NCBI GenBank assembly: GCA_964582375.1 | Contig: CAZORL010000001.1 | Span: 90,939 to 154,938, forward strand | Origin: CAKSQF01 sp964582375 | GTDB taxonomy: Bacteria; Bacillota; Clostridia; Oscillospirales; CAG-272 | Direction: 5' to 3' | Length of the DNA stretch: 64,000 nt | Shown: positions 50,613 through 58,336 of the stretch, piece by piece | How positions within the stretch are numbered: position 1 is the first letter of the stretch | Layout: every line of letters begins with the position of its first letter | The notes under the pieces: model-generated | The model's input: only the letters and a program-made list of their open reading frames with translations | Database searches by the model: none | Told to the model about the DNA's origin: nothing | Position numbers and translations under genes: made by a program

Positions 50613-51701
50613 ATGAAATTTAAGACCGATGTTAAGGGTTTTGACGGATTGACGATGCCGATAGTCGTGTGTGACGCGGACGGGGTCGTCGTTTATAAAA
50701 ATGATGCGGCGGTAAAGCAGATAAAGCTGCCCAAACGAAGAACCGATATACATATACACTTAAGTCCGTCCGACTCCGAATTGCTTGACGGAATATCGAA
50801 ATTCTCGGACCCGCTTCTTCTCCATGTTTTTACCGGCGAAAGGGATGCGTCTGCGTTTGTTGCCATGCACGAATGGGAGGGCGATCCCGCAACGCTTTGG
50901 ATATTTCTCAGCTATATGCAGTCAACCGCATCGGGCACTGTCGTGACAAGCTTTGAGAAAAATCTTTCGTCCTACGCAAAGGATGTTTGCGAAATTGTGA
51001 AATATGTCGATATAAAAAGCAGACTGACCGATGCCGGTGGTGAGAGCATGGCGAGTAACAAGATACGTAAAAGGCTCGAACGCCTCGTGAGTAATGTACT
51101 TCGCGATCGTGAGAGCGTTTATGTCTGTGCACTCAGCCAATCGGTGTCGTCGCTGTTCGAGAGAGCTACCGATGCGTTCAGAAATCTCGGCTACGATGTT
51201 ATTGTAAATATCTCGCCCGAGGTGACGAAAAATCACAATCGCATTAATTTCAGAGATATGCTGCTCTTTTATGTGCATATCGTTACGCTCTCGTGCGAGA
51301 TGACGAGAAACAAGCGTGTTCGTATCAATATTTTCGAGAATAAATACGGCGAAACGGTAGTTTCGATCACGTTTTCGGTCATCTATCCGCCGTTTTGCGC
51401 AGTCGAGGAGACCAATATGCGAAAACTCGCCGAGCTTATCGAGGGTCACGACGTCGATCTCGTACTTATAAAGAGCCTCATCGATATATGCGGATACTCG
51501 CTGAAATATACGGTGAACGATGAGACCAACGACAATATAACATTCAGGTTCGTTATTCCGTACATGTCTGACGGAAAGATCAGCAGTATCGGCGGCAGCG
51601 ACCGAAGCGAGAAAAACATCGAGCCGGATACGCTCACATTCATCACCGATCTGCTTGTATTTTCGGGCTTTGAGTCAACTGTCGATCAAACCTCTTATTG
51701 A
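50613..51701 (+). CDS. PAS domain protein with a histidine-kinase-like C-terminal fold, lacking catalytic motifs
   Basis: A 362-residue soluble protein not recognised as a named gene. The N-terminus LTMPIVVCDADGVVVYKNDA (about 13-32) resembles a PAS core. The middle section (about 110-160) is helical. The C-terminus with RNKRVRINIFENKYGETVVS (about 229-248) and LIKSLIDICGYSLKY then NITFRFVIPY has the order of a HATPase domain, but the N-, G1- and G2-box residues and the phospho-histidine are not evident. It could be a degenerate sensor or partner-switching protein. GAGGA precedes the ATG. Its 3' end overlaps the convergent manA gene by 27 bases. Confidence 0.6.
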   Translation: MKFKTDVKGFDGLTMPIVVCDADGVVVYKNDAAVKQIKLPKRRTDIHIHLSPSDSELLDGISKFSDPLLLHVFTGERDASAFVAMHEWEGDPATLWIFLSYMQSTASGTVVTSFEKNLSSYAKDVCEIVKYVDIKSRLTDAGGESMASNKIRKRLERLVSNVLRDRESVYVCALSQSVSSLFERATDAFRNLGYDVIVNISPEVTKNHNRINFRDMLLFYVHIVTLSCEMTRNKRVRINIFENKYGETVVSITFSVIYPPFCAVEETNMRKLAELIEGHDVDLVLIKSLIDICGYSLKYTVNDETNDNITFRFVIPYMSDGKISSIGGSDRSEKNIEPDTLTFITDLLVFSGFESTVDQTSY

Positions 51702-52595
51702 CAGCATTTCAAAATTGCCGCGTATCGCGTGTCTGCCCGATCCCGTCGCCAAAAACAGACTGTCGCCCTTTTGAAAGGGAACACCGTCAACATCGCCCTC
51801 TCCCGACAGACAGAGAAGATGCACAAATCCGCCCGACGCATCCTCGATCGTGTCGGAGCAGATCGATCTTATCGAAAAATAGTCGCAGTTTACGAGCAGA
51901 TCATCGCCGTCTCTGCCTCTCGAAAAGCATAGGGACTCGATCTCGCTCTCGCTGTATGTCCTTATAACATCAAGTGCCTTTTCGAGATGAAGCTCGCGAC
52001 GTGCTCCGTTTTTGTCTCTTCTGTCATAGTCGTACACACGATATGTGAGATCGGATGACTGCTGAACCTCGGCGATAAGTATTCCTTCTCCAATGGCATG
52101 GACCATGCCCGACGGGATGAAAAAGAGATCGCCCTTCTTGACACCCACATAGTTTAGCATATCTTCAAGCTTTCCCGACAGAGCCGCCTCTCGAAAGCTT
52201 TCTCGGTCGTATTTGTCGCACATGCCGTATATGATCTTTGCGTCCGGCTTTGCATCGACGATGTACCATGCCTCGGTCTTTCCCGTGTCGCCGCCCTCGT
52301 GACGTGCGGCATATTCGTCGTCGGGATGTACCTGTATCGAGAGCTTGTCGTTTGCGTCGATCAGCTTGACAAGAAGCGGAAATCGCTTTGTGTTATCAAC
52401 CACAGCCGAGATCGGCGTCCCTGCAAGCTCACCTGATGCGATCCTGCTCATCGCATCGGGTCTGCAGGTAAGCTCCCAGCTCTCGGCTATCCTTTCAAGA
52501 GAGCTTTGCTTGTGAAAATCTGTTTTGAGCCGCTCACCACCCCATATCGTTTCCTTAAATACGGGACTAAGCTTCAGCGGATAAGAAATGTTCAT
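51675..52595 (-). CDS. manA: Mannose-6-phosphate isomerase, class I
   Basis: Zinc cupin enzyme interconverting mannose-6- and fructose-6-phosphate, 306 residues. Metal ligands are visible in IQVHPDDEYAARHE (about 97-110) and GKTEAWYIVDA (Glu, about 115-125), with the second set in FIPSGMVHAIGEGILIAEVQ (about 161-180). The N-terminus MNISYPLKLSPVFKETIWGG is typical of the short bacterial form. It is transcribed convergently with the PAS-like gene and overlaps it by 27 bases. Confidence 0.94.
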   Translation of the reverse strand: MNISYPLKLSPVFKETIWGGERLKTDFHKQSSLERIAESWELTCRPDAMSRIASGELAGTPISAVVDNTKRFPLLVKLIDANDKLSIQVHPDDEYAARHEGGDTGKTEAWYIVDAKPDAKIIYGMCDKYDRESFREAALSGKLEDMLNYVGVKKGDLFFIPSGMVHAIGEGILIAEVQQSSDLTYRVYDYDRRDKNGARRELHLEKALDVIRTYSESEIESLCFSRGRDGDDLLVNCDYFSIRSICSDTIEDASGGFVHLLCLSGEGDVDGVPFQKGDSLFLATGSGRHAIRGNFEMLSIRGLIDS

Positions 52596-52632
52596 TTGAC
52601 CACCTTTATTTTCTTTGCAGTGAATATTTTAT

Positions 52633-52660
52633 ATTATATCAGATAATAATTGCTTTGTAA
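52633..52660 (-). promoter_or_regulatory. Promoter of manA
   Basis: On the minus strand TTACAA (52655-52660), a 16-base spacer and TATAAT (52633-52638) lie about 38 bases before the ATG. Confidence 0.6.
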
Positions 52661-52687
52661 ATATCTTTTAAGGAGATTTTTTCAAAA

Positions 52688-52822
52688 ATGAAAGATCAAA
52701 GCAAAAAAAGAACAGATCAGCAGATGCCCGAGAACACGAAAAACAAAACCGAGGCAAAGGACTGTCAAAAGAGCCAAAACAGGTCCGACAATTGCAAAGA
52801 TGACGGAAAGTCATGTAAGTAA
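52688..52822 (+). CDS. Small hydrophilic 44-residue protein, unrecognised
   Basis: An ATG at 52688 behind TTAAGGAG (12-base spacer) opens a 44-codon frame ending TAA at 52820-52822. The peptide (MKDQSKKRTDQQMPENTKNK, then TEAKDCQKSQ, ending KDDGKSCK) is rich in Lys, Asp, Gln and Asn with three Cys and no hydrophobic core. Clostridia encode several small unstructured proteins with Cys near the end, some associated with spores. A terminator-like hairpin follows at 52866-52887. The short length makes it only moderately sure. Confidence 0.5.
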   Translation: MKDQSKKRTDQQMPENTKNKTEAKDCQKSQNRSDNCKDDGKSCK

Positions 52823-52865
52823 GCCCCCTGTTTTGCCTCCCGATACCAATATTTACAAAAAGTTC

Positions 52866-52887
52866 AATCCTGCTTTACAGCAGGATT
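52866..52887 (+). terminator. Probable terminator of the 44-residue ORF
   Basis: A 9-bp inverted repeat (AATCCTGCT / AGCAGGATT) with a 4-base loop is followed by ACTTTCTTTTATT on the plus strand. It lies 43 bases beyond the stop codon. Confidence 0.5.
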
Positions 52888-52947
52888 ACTTTCTTTTATT
52901 ACAATTGTTTCGATCTGAAAATATGTTATATCGGTAATGGTGTTGTC

Positions 52948-53865
52948 ATGTTCGGATACATAAAAACCTGCACTCCCGAGCTTTTGGTTAAAGAAAATGA
53001 GTTTTACCGTGCCCTCTATTGCGGTCTGTGTCGCACGATGGGCAGGATGAAAAAGGCATTTTCTTTTTCTCTTTCGTACGATTTTGTTTTCCTCGCTCTC
53101 GTCAGAATGGGCACATCCGACAGATCCTGTGACCCTGTCGAGTTCGGAAAAAAACGCTGTCTTGCACATCCGCTTGCAAGACGTCCGTATGTCAAGGAAA
53201 ATCCCTCACTTCGCTATACCGCCTCGGCGGCATCGCTCCTGCTTTACTATGATCTGCTCGACGATATCGACGATGAAAGGGGATTTCGGCGACTGTTTGC
53301 AAAACTTTGTGTACCGAGTTCCAAACGCCTCTTTAACAGATCAAAAAAGACGTGCGATATCTCGGATATAGAGCCGATCGTAAAAGACGAACTTGAAGGT
53401 ATAGCAAATGCCGAAAAAGCTCTGTCCGAAAGTCCGTATCCGCCTGCCGATCACTTCGGGGCACTCCTTGGGGCGATCTTCTCGCACGGCGTGACGACCG
53501 ACGCCCTTCGCAGATGCCTCTACGAGCTCGGCTTTCATGTCGGAAGATGGATCTATATGGTCGATGCGCTCGATGATATTCCGTCCGACTTAAAGAGCGG
53601 GGGATATAATCCTTTCGTTGTTTCGGGCGAATATGCGACCGATGGGTTTGAGTCACGCATATCGGACGCCTTGAAGCTCGAACTGTCAGAGGCTGTCCGC
53701 GCACTTGATCTTATCGATTTTAACGATCGGGGCATACTCTCGATCGTTCACAATATACTCTGCCTCGGAATGCCGCGTGAGGTTGACAGAATACTGAAAA
53801 AGCAGAAAGATGCTCGAGAGGGCGGCGGCAAAGATCACAAATGCAAAAGGGAGAGACATGAATGA
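52948..53865 (+). CDS. DUF5685 family protein
   Basis: A 305-residue helical protein; the start MFGYIKTCTPELLVKENEFY and ALYCGLCRTMG (about 22-32) are the DUF5685 hallmark. Two Asp-rich segments are placed like those of class I isoprenoid synthases: LLLYYDLLDDIDDERG (about 97-112) and GRWIYMVDALDDIPSDLKSG (about 200-219). A squalene/phytoene synthase-like fold is therefore possible but not demonstrated. The C-terminus is Lys/Arg-rich. It overlaps the following J-domain gene by 4 bases (ATGA), so it heads a three-gene operon. Confidence 0.85.
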   Translation: MFGYIKTCTPELLVKENEFYRALYCGLCRTMGRMKKAFSFSLSYDFVFLALVRMGTSDRSCDPVEFGKKRCLAHPLARRPYVKENPSLRYTASAASLLLYYDLLDDIDDERGFRRLFAKLCVPSSKRLFNRSKKTCDISDIEPIVKDELEGIANAEKALSESPYPPADHFGALLGAIFSHGVTTDALRRCLYELGFHVGRWIYMVDALDDIPSDLKSGGYNPFVVSGEYATDGFESRISDALKLELSEAVRALDLIDFNDRGILSIVHNILCLGMPREVDRILKKQKDAREGGGKDHKCKRERHE

Positions 53866-54485
53866 GTGATCCGTATAAGGTTCTCGGCGTTTCGCGAGAT
53901 GCGACCGACGATGAAATAAAAAAGGCGTATCGCGACCTTGCGAGAAAATATCACCCCGATAATTATGTAGACAGTCCGCTGTCCGACCTCGTTCAGGAAA
54001 AGATGAAAGAGATAAACGAGGCGTACGAGACCATCCGCAAGGAACGCTCGGGTCAAAAGAGCGGCTCGTCATCGACGGGATCTTATTCGAGCGACAACTC
54101 GACCTATTCGGGCGAGCTTGTGCATGCGCGCTCGCTGATCAACGAGGGCAGATATTCGGAGGCTGATATCATCCTTTCCGGCATACCCGCGCAGGGCAGA
54201 AACGCCGAATGGAACTTTCTTATGGGCGTTGTGAAATCAAGGCGCGGATACTATTATGATGCGATGCGATTCTTCGAGACTGCTTGCTACCTTGACCCGA
54301 ATAATACCGAGTACAGACAGGCTCTTAACGATATCAGAGCGCAAAGCGGAAGTTATTCGCAAACCTATAAAACATACAGATCCGATTCAAACGGCGGCGA
54401 CTGCACCGTTTGCGACATTTGTCAGGCGATGATATGCGCAAATTGCTGTTGCGAATGCATGGGCGGAGATCTCTGCTCCTGCTGA
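53862..54485 (+). CDS. J-domain protein with tetratricopeptide-like and Cys-rich C-terminal parts
   Basis: A 207-residue DnaJ-like co-chaperone. The J domain (about 3-65) keeps the HPD tripeptide in RKYHPDNYVD. A Ser/Tyr-rich linker (about 66-85) leads to a helical repeat resembling a TPR (AEWNFLMGVVKSRRGYYYDA, then MRFFETACYLDPNN). The last 26 residues hold 10 cysteines (CTVCDICQAMICANCCCECM and GGDLCSC), a probable zinc or other metal site. No glycine/phenylalanine region or DnaJ zinc domain is present. It is co-translated with DUF5685 and likely serves that protein or the following membrane protein. Confidence 0.85.
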   Translation: MSDPYKVLGVSRDATDDEIKKAYRDLARKYHPDNYVDSPLSDLVQEKMKEINEAYETIRKERSGQKSGSSSTGSYSSDNSTYSGELVHARSLINEGRYSEADIILSGIPAQGRNAEWNFLMGVVKSRRGYYYDAMRFFETACYLDPNNTEYRQALNDIRAQSGSYSQTYKTYRSDSNGGDCTVCDICQAMICANCCCECMGGDLCSC

Positions 54486-54527
54486 TGATCATCGCTTGAT
54501 TTGATCGATCACGAAAGGAGAGTTGTT

Positions 54528-55058
54528 GTGAGACGAAAAAAAGCACAATCGATCAAAAAAACAGTGCTTTCCGCCGTTTTTTCGGCGATAAGCGTCGTTA
54601 TTCTCTGGCTCGGCGGTCTTCTCGGCGATCTTGATCTGACCTTTACCGCCTTTGCCTCACTCGTCGTCGTTCTCGCACTGATAGAGATGGGTGTAAAATA
54701 TGCCCTTTTCGTCTATGCCGTCACATCGGCACTCTGCCTTATTTTGTTCCCGACTTATTTCGTGACACCGATGTATATCCTTTGCGTCGGTATATATCCG
54801 ATACTAAAATATTTGCTTGAGAAGCTCCCGAGAGCTTTGTCTTACCTGCTGAAACTCGTTTTTGTGAATGCAATGCTGTTTTTGCTGATCTTTCTCGGCA
54901 GACGAGTGTTCGGCGTCGAAGAAGATGCGGCACTGTGGATAGTCCTGATCCTCGGCAATGTCGCCTTTCTGCTCTTCGATTACGCCGTCGCCGGACTTTC
55001 GGTCATCTACGAAGGCAAGATCCGCAAAATGCTCGGTATACAAAAAATGCTGAAATAA
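54528..55058 (+). CDS. Integral membrane protein, family not recognised
   Basis: A 176-residue protein with 5-6 hydrophobic segments after a basic N-terminus (MRRKKAQSIKKT). The GTG at 54528 has the ribosome site AAAGGAG, whereas the longer frame starting 27 bases upstream has none. It lies 42 bases after the J-domain gene and completes the DUF5685-J-domain operon; the shape is that of an S component-like or lipid-related membrane protein. No functional motif is visible. Confidence 0.75.
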   Translation: MRRKKAQSIKKTVLSAVFSAISVVILWLGGLLGDLDLTFTAFASLVVVLALIEMGVKYALFVYAVTSALCLILFPTYFVTPMYILCVGIYPILKYLLEKLPRALSYLLKLVFVNAMLFLLIFLGRRVFGVEEDAALWIVLILGNVAFLLFDYAVAGLSVIYEGKIRKMLGIQKMLK

Positions 55059-55082
55059 GATCATCAATAATGATATACAAAT

Positions 55083-55123
55083 ACCCGAGAGATGCTTTTA
55101 TTTGCTCAAAGCATCTCTCGGGT
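55083..55123. terminator. Bidirectional terminator between the membrane-protein operon and pncB
   Basis: A 14-15-bp inverted repeat (ACCCGAGAGATGCTT / AAGCATCTCTCGGGT) with an 11-base loop. T-rich sequence follows on the plus strand and TATTTGTATAT on the minus strand. Confidence 0.75.
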
Positions 55124-55139
55124 GTGTTTTGTGTGTCAA

Positions 55140-56597
55140 TTATTCCTTTGGCGATCCGCCTTTGCCGCCGAGCATATCTTGTTTTATGCTCCAGAGCCTC
55201 TCGGAGAGGTCAACATAGTAGTTGTGCGGATTTTCGAAGCGTTTAACCTCGTCCCAAAGCTTTGAGAGCTGATCGGCACAATATGCCCTTATCTCGGCTG
55301 TCGTGGGTCTGTTATAGACAAGCTCGCCCGACACAAAGATCGGAACCAGAAGCTCGTGAAGCTCGTAATTTTCGTACGTCTTACGTTTCCATGTGTAGAC
55401 GGGGTCAAAGATCGTGAGCGGGAGAGTCTCGTCAAAGCTCTCATCGTGAACGCATATAAGATCCGCCTCCGCCTTGCCGGTGTCCTTTGAGAAGACTCTG
55501 TAGACTTTTTTGAAATGCGGATTTGTGATCTTTGCCGTGTTTTCGGAGATCTTTATCTTCGGGATGATGTTGCCGCTCTCGTCTTCAACGGCGCAAAGCT
55601 TGTAAACACCGCCGAATACGGGGGCTGATTTCGATGTGATCAGTCGCTCGCCGACACCGAACGCATCGATCTGCGAGCCTTGGTTGAGCAGGTCACGGAT
55701 GATATATTCATCAAGCGAGTTGGATACGACGATCTTGCAGTTAGGCAGACCTGCTTCGTCAAGCATTTTTCTCACCTTGCGTGAGAGATACGCAATATCG
55801 CCCGAGTCGATCCTGACCGCGCATTTCTCTATGCCGTTTGCCTTGAATGCTTTGATCGCGTTCGGCAGACCGCTCTTTATGACGTTGTAGGTGTCGATAA
55901 GAAGTGTCGCACTGTTTGGATAAATCTTGCAGTAGGTGTCGAACGCCTCGTATTCGCTGTCAAACATCTGCACCCAGCTGTGCGCCATCGTTCCGCCTGC
56001 AGGGACGCCGTACAGCTCGTCGGCGATCGTGCATGCCGTCGAGTCGCAACCGCCGATGTAAGCGGCTCTCGCGCCAAGTATCGCCGCGGCAGTGCCTTGC
56101 GCGCGTCTTGAACCGAATTCGGATACCGGACGACCGTTTGCGGCTCTGACTATTCTGTTCGTTTTTGTTGCGATAAGCGATTGGTGATTGAGCGTTAAGA
56201 GCAGAAATGTCTCTATGAACTGTGCCTCGATCGCCGGGGCACGGACTGTCATGATCGGCTCCCCCGGGAATATCGGCGTTCCCTCGGGGACAGCCCATAT
56301 GTCGCCACTGAAATGAAAGCCCTTCAGATAGTCGAGAAATTCGCTTGAAAACAGATTCTTTCCGCGAAGATATGCGATATCCTTGTCAGTGAAATTTAAG
56401 TTCCGGATATACTCGATGACTTGGTCAAGACCTGCCGCAATGGCAAATCCGCCGCCGTCCGGGATGTCTCTGAAAAACACGTCAAAATAGGATATCGTGT
56501 CCTTTTTGCCGCTTGCGAAATAGCCGTTTCCCATGGTCAGCTCGTAAAAGTCAAAGAGCATGGTGTAATTTTCGTTTTTGAATGCCTGTGAATTCAT
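55140..56597 (-). CDS. pncB: Nicotinate phosphoribosyltransferase
   Basis: Salvages nicotinate to nicotinate mononucleotide in NAD synthesis. The 485 residues show LFDFYELTMGNGYF (about 15-28), EFGSRRAQGTAAAILGARAA (about 176-195), GGTMAHSWVQMFDSEYEAFD (His region), TLLIDTYNV and RIDSGDIAYLS, in the family order. The length fits the large PncB form found in Firmicutes. It is monocistronic, with a consensus promoter and a terminator shared with the opposite operon. Confidence 0.95.
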   Translation of the reverse strand: MNSQAFKNENYTMLFDFYELTMGNGYFASGKKDTISYFDVFFRDIPDGGGFAIAAGLDQVIEYIRNLNFTDKDIAYLRGKNLFSSEFLDYLKGFHFSGDIWAVPEGTPIFPGEPIMTVRAPAIEAQFIETFLLLTLNHQSLIATKTNRIVRAANGRPVSEFGSRRAQGTAAAILGARAAYIGGCDSTACTIADELYGVPAGGTMAHSWVQMFDSEYEAFDTYCKIYPNSATLLIDTYNVIKSGLPNAIKAFKANGIEKCAVRIDSGDIAYLSRKVRKMLDEAGLPNCKIVVSNSLDEYIIRDLLNQGSQIDAFGVGERLITSKSAPVFGGVYKLCAVEDESGNIIPKIKISENTAKITNPHFKKVYRVFSKDTGKAEADLICVHDESFDETLPLTIFDPVYTWKRKTYENYELHELLVPIFVSGELVYNRPTTAEIRAYCADQLSKLWDEVKRFENPHNYYVDLSERLWSIKQDMLGGKGGSPKE

Positions 56598-56653
56598 TGT
56601 ATCGGTGTTCCTTCCGAGTGCCGCGGAGTCTTCCGCACTTTAGTTTTGACTGT

Positions 56654-56682
56654 ATTATAGCACAATATTTTTCGATTGTCAA
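56654..56682 (-). promoter_or_regulatory. Consensus promoter of pncB
   Basis: On the minus strand a perfect TTGACA (56677-56682) and a perfect TATAAT (56654-56659) are 17 bases apart, about 57 bases before the ATG. Confidence 0.85.
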
Positions 56683-56753
56683 TAACCGAGACGAATATTC
56701 AGAGCATATTCTTTGACCTTCTTTAACATTTTGTTAACAATCACCCGAAATTC

Positions 56754-56782
56754 TTGATTTTATCTCGGTTAGGGTGTATAAT
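56754..56782 (+). promoter_or_regulatory. Promoter of the acyl carrier protein gene
   Basis: TTGATT (56754-56759), a 17-base spacer and TATAAT (56777-56782) give a leader of about 72 bases before the ATG at 56861. Confidence 0.7.
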
Positions 56783-56860
56783 CTACAAGAAGATGACGCG
56801 ATGAGCGATAAATATATCAGCCCTCTCATGCATGTCGGGCGAAAGAAAGGTAATTTGTTT

Positions 56861-57073
56861 ATGAAGGAAAAGATCGTTGCAATTGTTGCCGAGTATAAAG
56901 GCGTTGATGCATCCGAGATAAAGACCGATGTTTCGTTTGAAAAACTCGGACTTGACTCTCTCGATACGGCAGAGCTTCTCATCACCGTTGAGGACGCTCT
57001 CGGAGTGACCGTTGAACTCTCGTCCGAGATCAACACGATCGACAAGCTTGTTGCATATCTCGAGAACAAATAA
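56861..57073 (+). CDS. acpP: Acyl carrier protein
   Basis: A 70-residue acidic helical protein. The phosphopantetheine serine is in LGLDSLDTAELL (about residue 33). ATG 56861 with AAAGG is preferred to a 99-residue reading that adds 29 unrelated residues. It stands alone, away from the fatty acid genes, with its own promoter and terminator; it may serve fatty acid synthesis or a dedicated pathway. Confidence 0.93.
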   Translation: MKEKIVAIVAEYKGVDASEIKTDVSFEKLGLDSLDTAELLITVEDALGVTVELSSEINTIDKLVAYLENK

Positions 57074-57086
57074 TTCTCAAATCACG

Positions 57087-57112
57087 ATCGGCAGGGTCTT
57101 AACCCTGCCGAT
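57087..57112. terminator. Terminator between acpP and the F5/8C lipoprotein gene
   Basis: A perfect 11-bp inverted repeat (ATCGGCAGGGT / ACCCTGCCGAT) with a CTTA loop is followed by TTTAATT on the plus strand and by GTGATTTG on the minus strand; it clearly serves acpP and may weakly serve the convergent gene. Confidence 0.75.
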
Positions 57113-57123
57113 TTTAATTGGAG

Positions 57124-58146
57124 TTATTCTTTAACGTGAGTTCCCATGACCTCTATCTCGGTGATAGCCGCCCATCCGTTGTGGTCGTCCTTTTCAAGCT
57201 TCGTGATCTTAATATAGGTCGTCTTAACACCGCCGATCTCAAAGCTCTGTTCGTCCGCGGTCTTTTCAATGTCAAATTCCATAGAATTGCCGTCCGAGAA
57301 TTCGACCTTCATTTTCTTGAAATATGTGTCATGCGGAAAATCGGCTCTTATGTACATATTCAAGCTGTCAACATTCACCTCGTGTCCGAAATCGATCTTT
57401 ATGTACCCATTTTTCTCGCTGAAATTCGAGTCGGGTCCCCATGATTGATAGGGATACGAGCCGTGCGAGGTGTTCTTTTTGATGCCGTCTATCGCATTTC
57501 TGGCTTCAAATTGATATTTAGACTCCTCGCTGTCGTAAAGTCGGCATACGCTCGATGTTGTCGCATGAGGATATACATCCCCCGACCATGCGGCGTATAT
57601 GTAATTTTTGATCTTTGAATCCTTGCTTATCAGATCAAGCGGATTTCTCGCAAGATTTTGAACTGCCGTAAGTTCGTCGTCGCTCGGAATGCGCGCACTT
57701 ACCGTGTGCTTTGCCACTCTCTTAAGCTCACTCGGATAGCTCCATGCAAGGTTCGGGATGGTGTAGCTGAAGACGCCGCTCGGAAGATAAACGATCGCCT
57801 CATCGACATAATCTTTGGAGATGCTGATCGCGAGATAATGCTCACCCTCGGGCAGCTCGACCTTGACGGTTGCCCCTGCCTTAAATTCGCTCTTGGCAAC
57901 TTCGAGCAGCACGGCGCCGTCTCCCGATGAAACTTTGTCGCCGAAAGTTACGGTGAGAGTTCGATCCTTGTTTCCCTCGGAGCTTGGTACCGTAATTGTA
58001 TCGGCAGTCGGTGCGAGCGTTGTTTGCACATCCGTGCTCCCCTTCGTGTCCTCGGGTGTGTCCGAGCATCCCGAAAGTATTGCCGCGGCGGCAAGACATG
58101 CTGAGAGAGCGGTGATCATTTTGCTTTGAATTTTTGACATAAACAT
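57124..58146 (-). CDS. Lipoprotein with an F5/8 type C (discoidin)-like C-terminal domain
   Basis: A 340-residue secreted lipoprotein. Signal peptide and lipobox AAAILSGC place the lipidated Cys at 27, followed by a Thr/Asp-rich linker. A beta-rich middle domain (about 60-160) precedes a second part with YAAWSGDVYPHATTSSVCRL, FEARNAIDG and YQSWGPDS, then YIKIDFGHEVNVDSLNMYIR, a jelly-roll sequence of the discoidin kind (about 195-335) ending ITEIEVMG. It probably binds carbohydrate or cell-surface glycans outside the cell. It is divergent from the sugar kinase gene. Confidence 0.8.
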   Translation of the reverse strand: MFMSKIQSKMITALSACLAAAAILSGCSDTPEDTKGSTDVQTTLAPTADTITVPSSEGNKDRTLTVTFGDKVSSGDGAVLLEVAKSEFKAGATVKVELPEGEHYLAISISKDYVDEAIVYLPSGVFSYTIPNLAWSYPSELKRVAKHTVSARIPSDDELTAVQNLARNPLDLISKDSKIKNYIYAAWSGDVYPHATTSSVCRLYDSEESKYQFEARNAIDGIKKNTSHGSYPYQSWGPDSNFSEKNGYIKIDFGHEVNVDSLNMYIRADFPHDTYFKKMKVEFSDGNSMEFDIEKTADEQSFEIGGVKTTYIKITKLEKDDHNGWAAITEIEVMGTHVKE

Positions 58147-58200
58147 AATGTTTGACCTCGCTTTGCTTTGGAATAATGATATTTGGTTGTTCGTATATAT

Positions 58201-58229
58201 ATTTTACCACACTTTTTTTCAAAAGTCAA
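58201..58229 (-). promoter_or_regulatory. Promoter of the F5/8C lipoprotein gene
   Basis: On the minus strand TTGACT (58224-58229) and TAAAAT (58201-58206) are 17 bases apart, about 55 bases before the ATG. Its -35 lies 10 bases from the -35 of the divergent kinase promoter. Confidence 0.75.
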
Positions 58230-58238
58230 TAAAAGCTA

Positions 58239-58268
58239 TTGACATTTTGGTGGATTTTGTGATATAAT
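58239..58268 (+). promoter_or_regulatory. Promoter of the NahK-like kinase and GH43 genes
   Basis: TTGACA (58239-58244), an 18-base spacer and TATAAT (58263-58268). The start codon is about 70 bases downstream. Confidence 0.75.
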
Positions 58269-58336
58269 CAAGTATCAAAATAAAAAAAAGAGAGGTTTAT
58301 GCCGCGATCATCAGTGCGGCAGAATAGAGCAATAAC

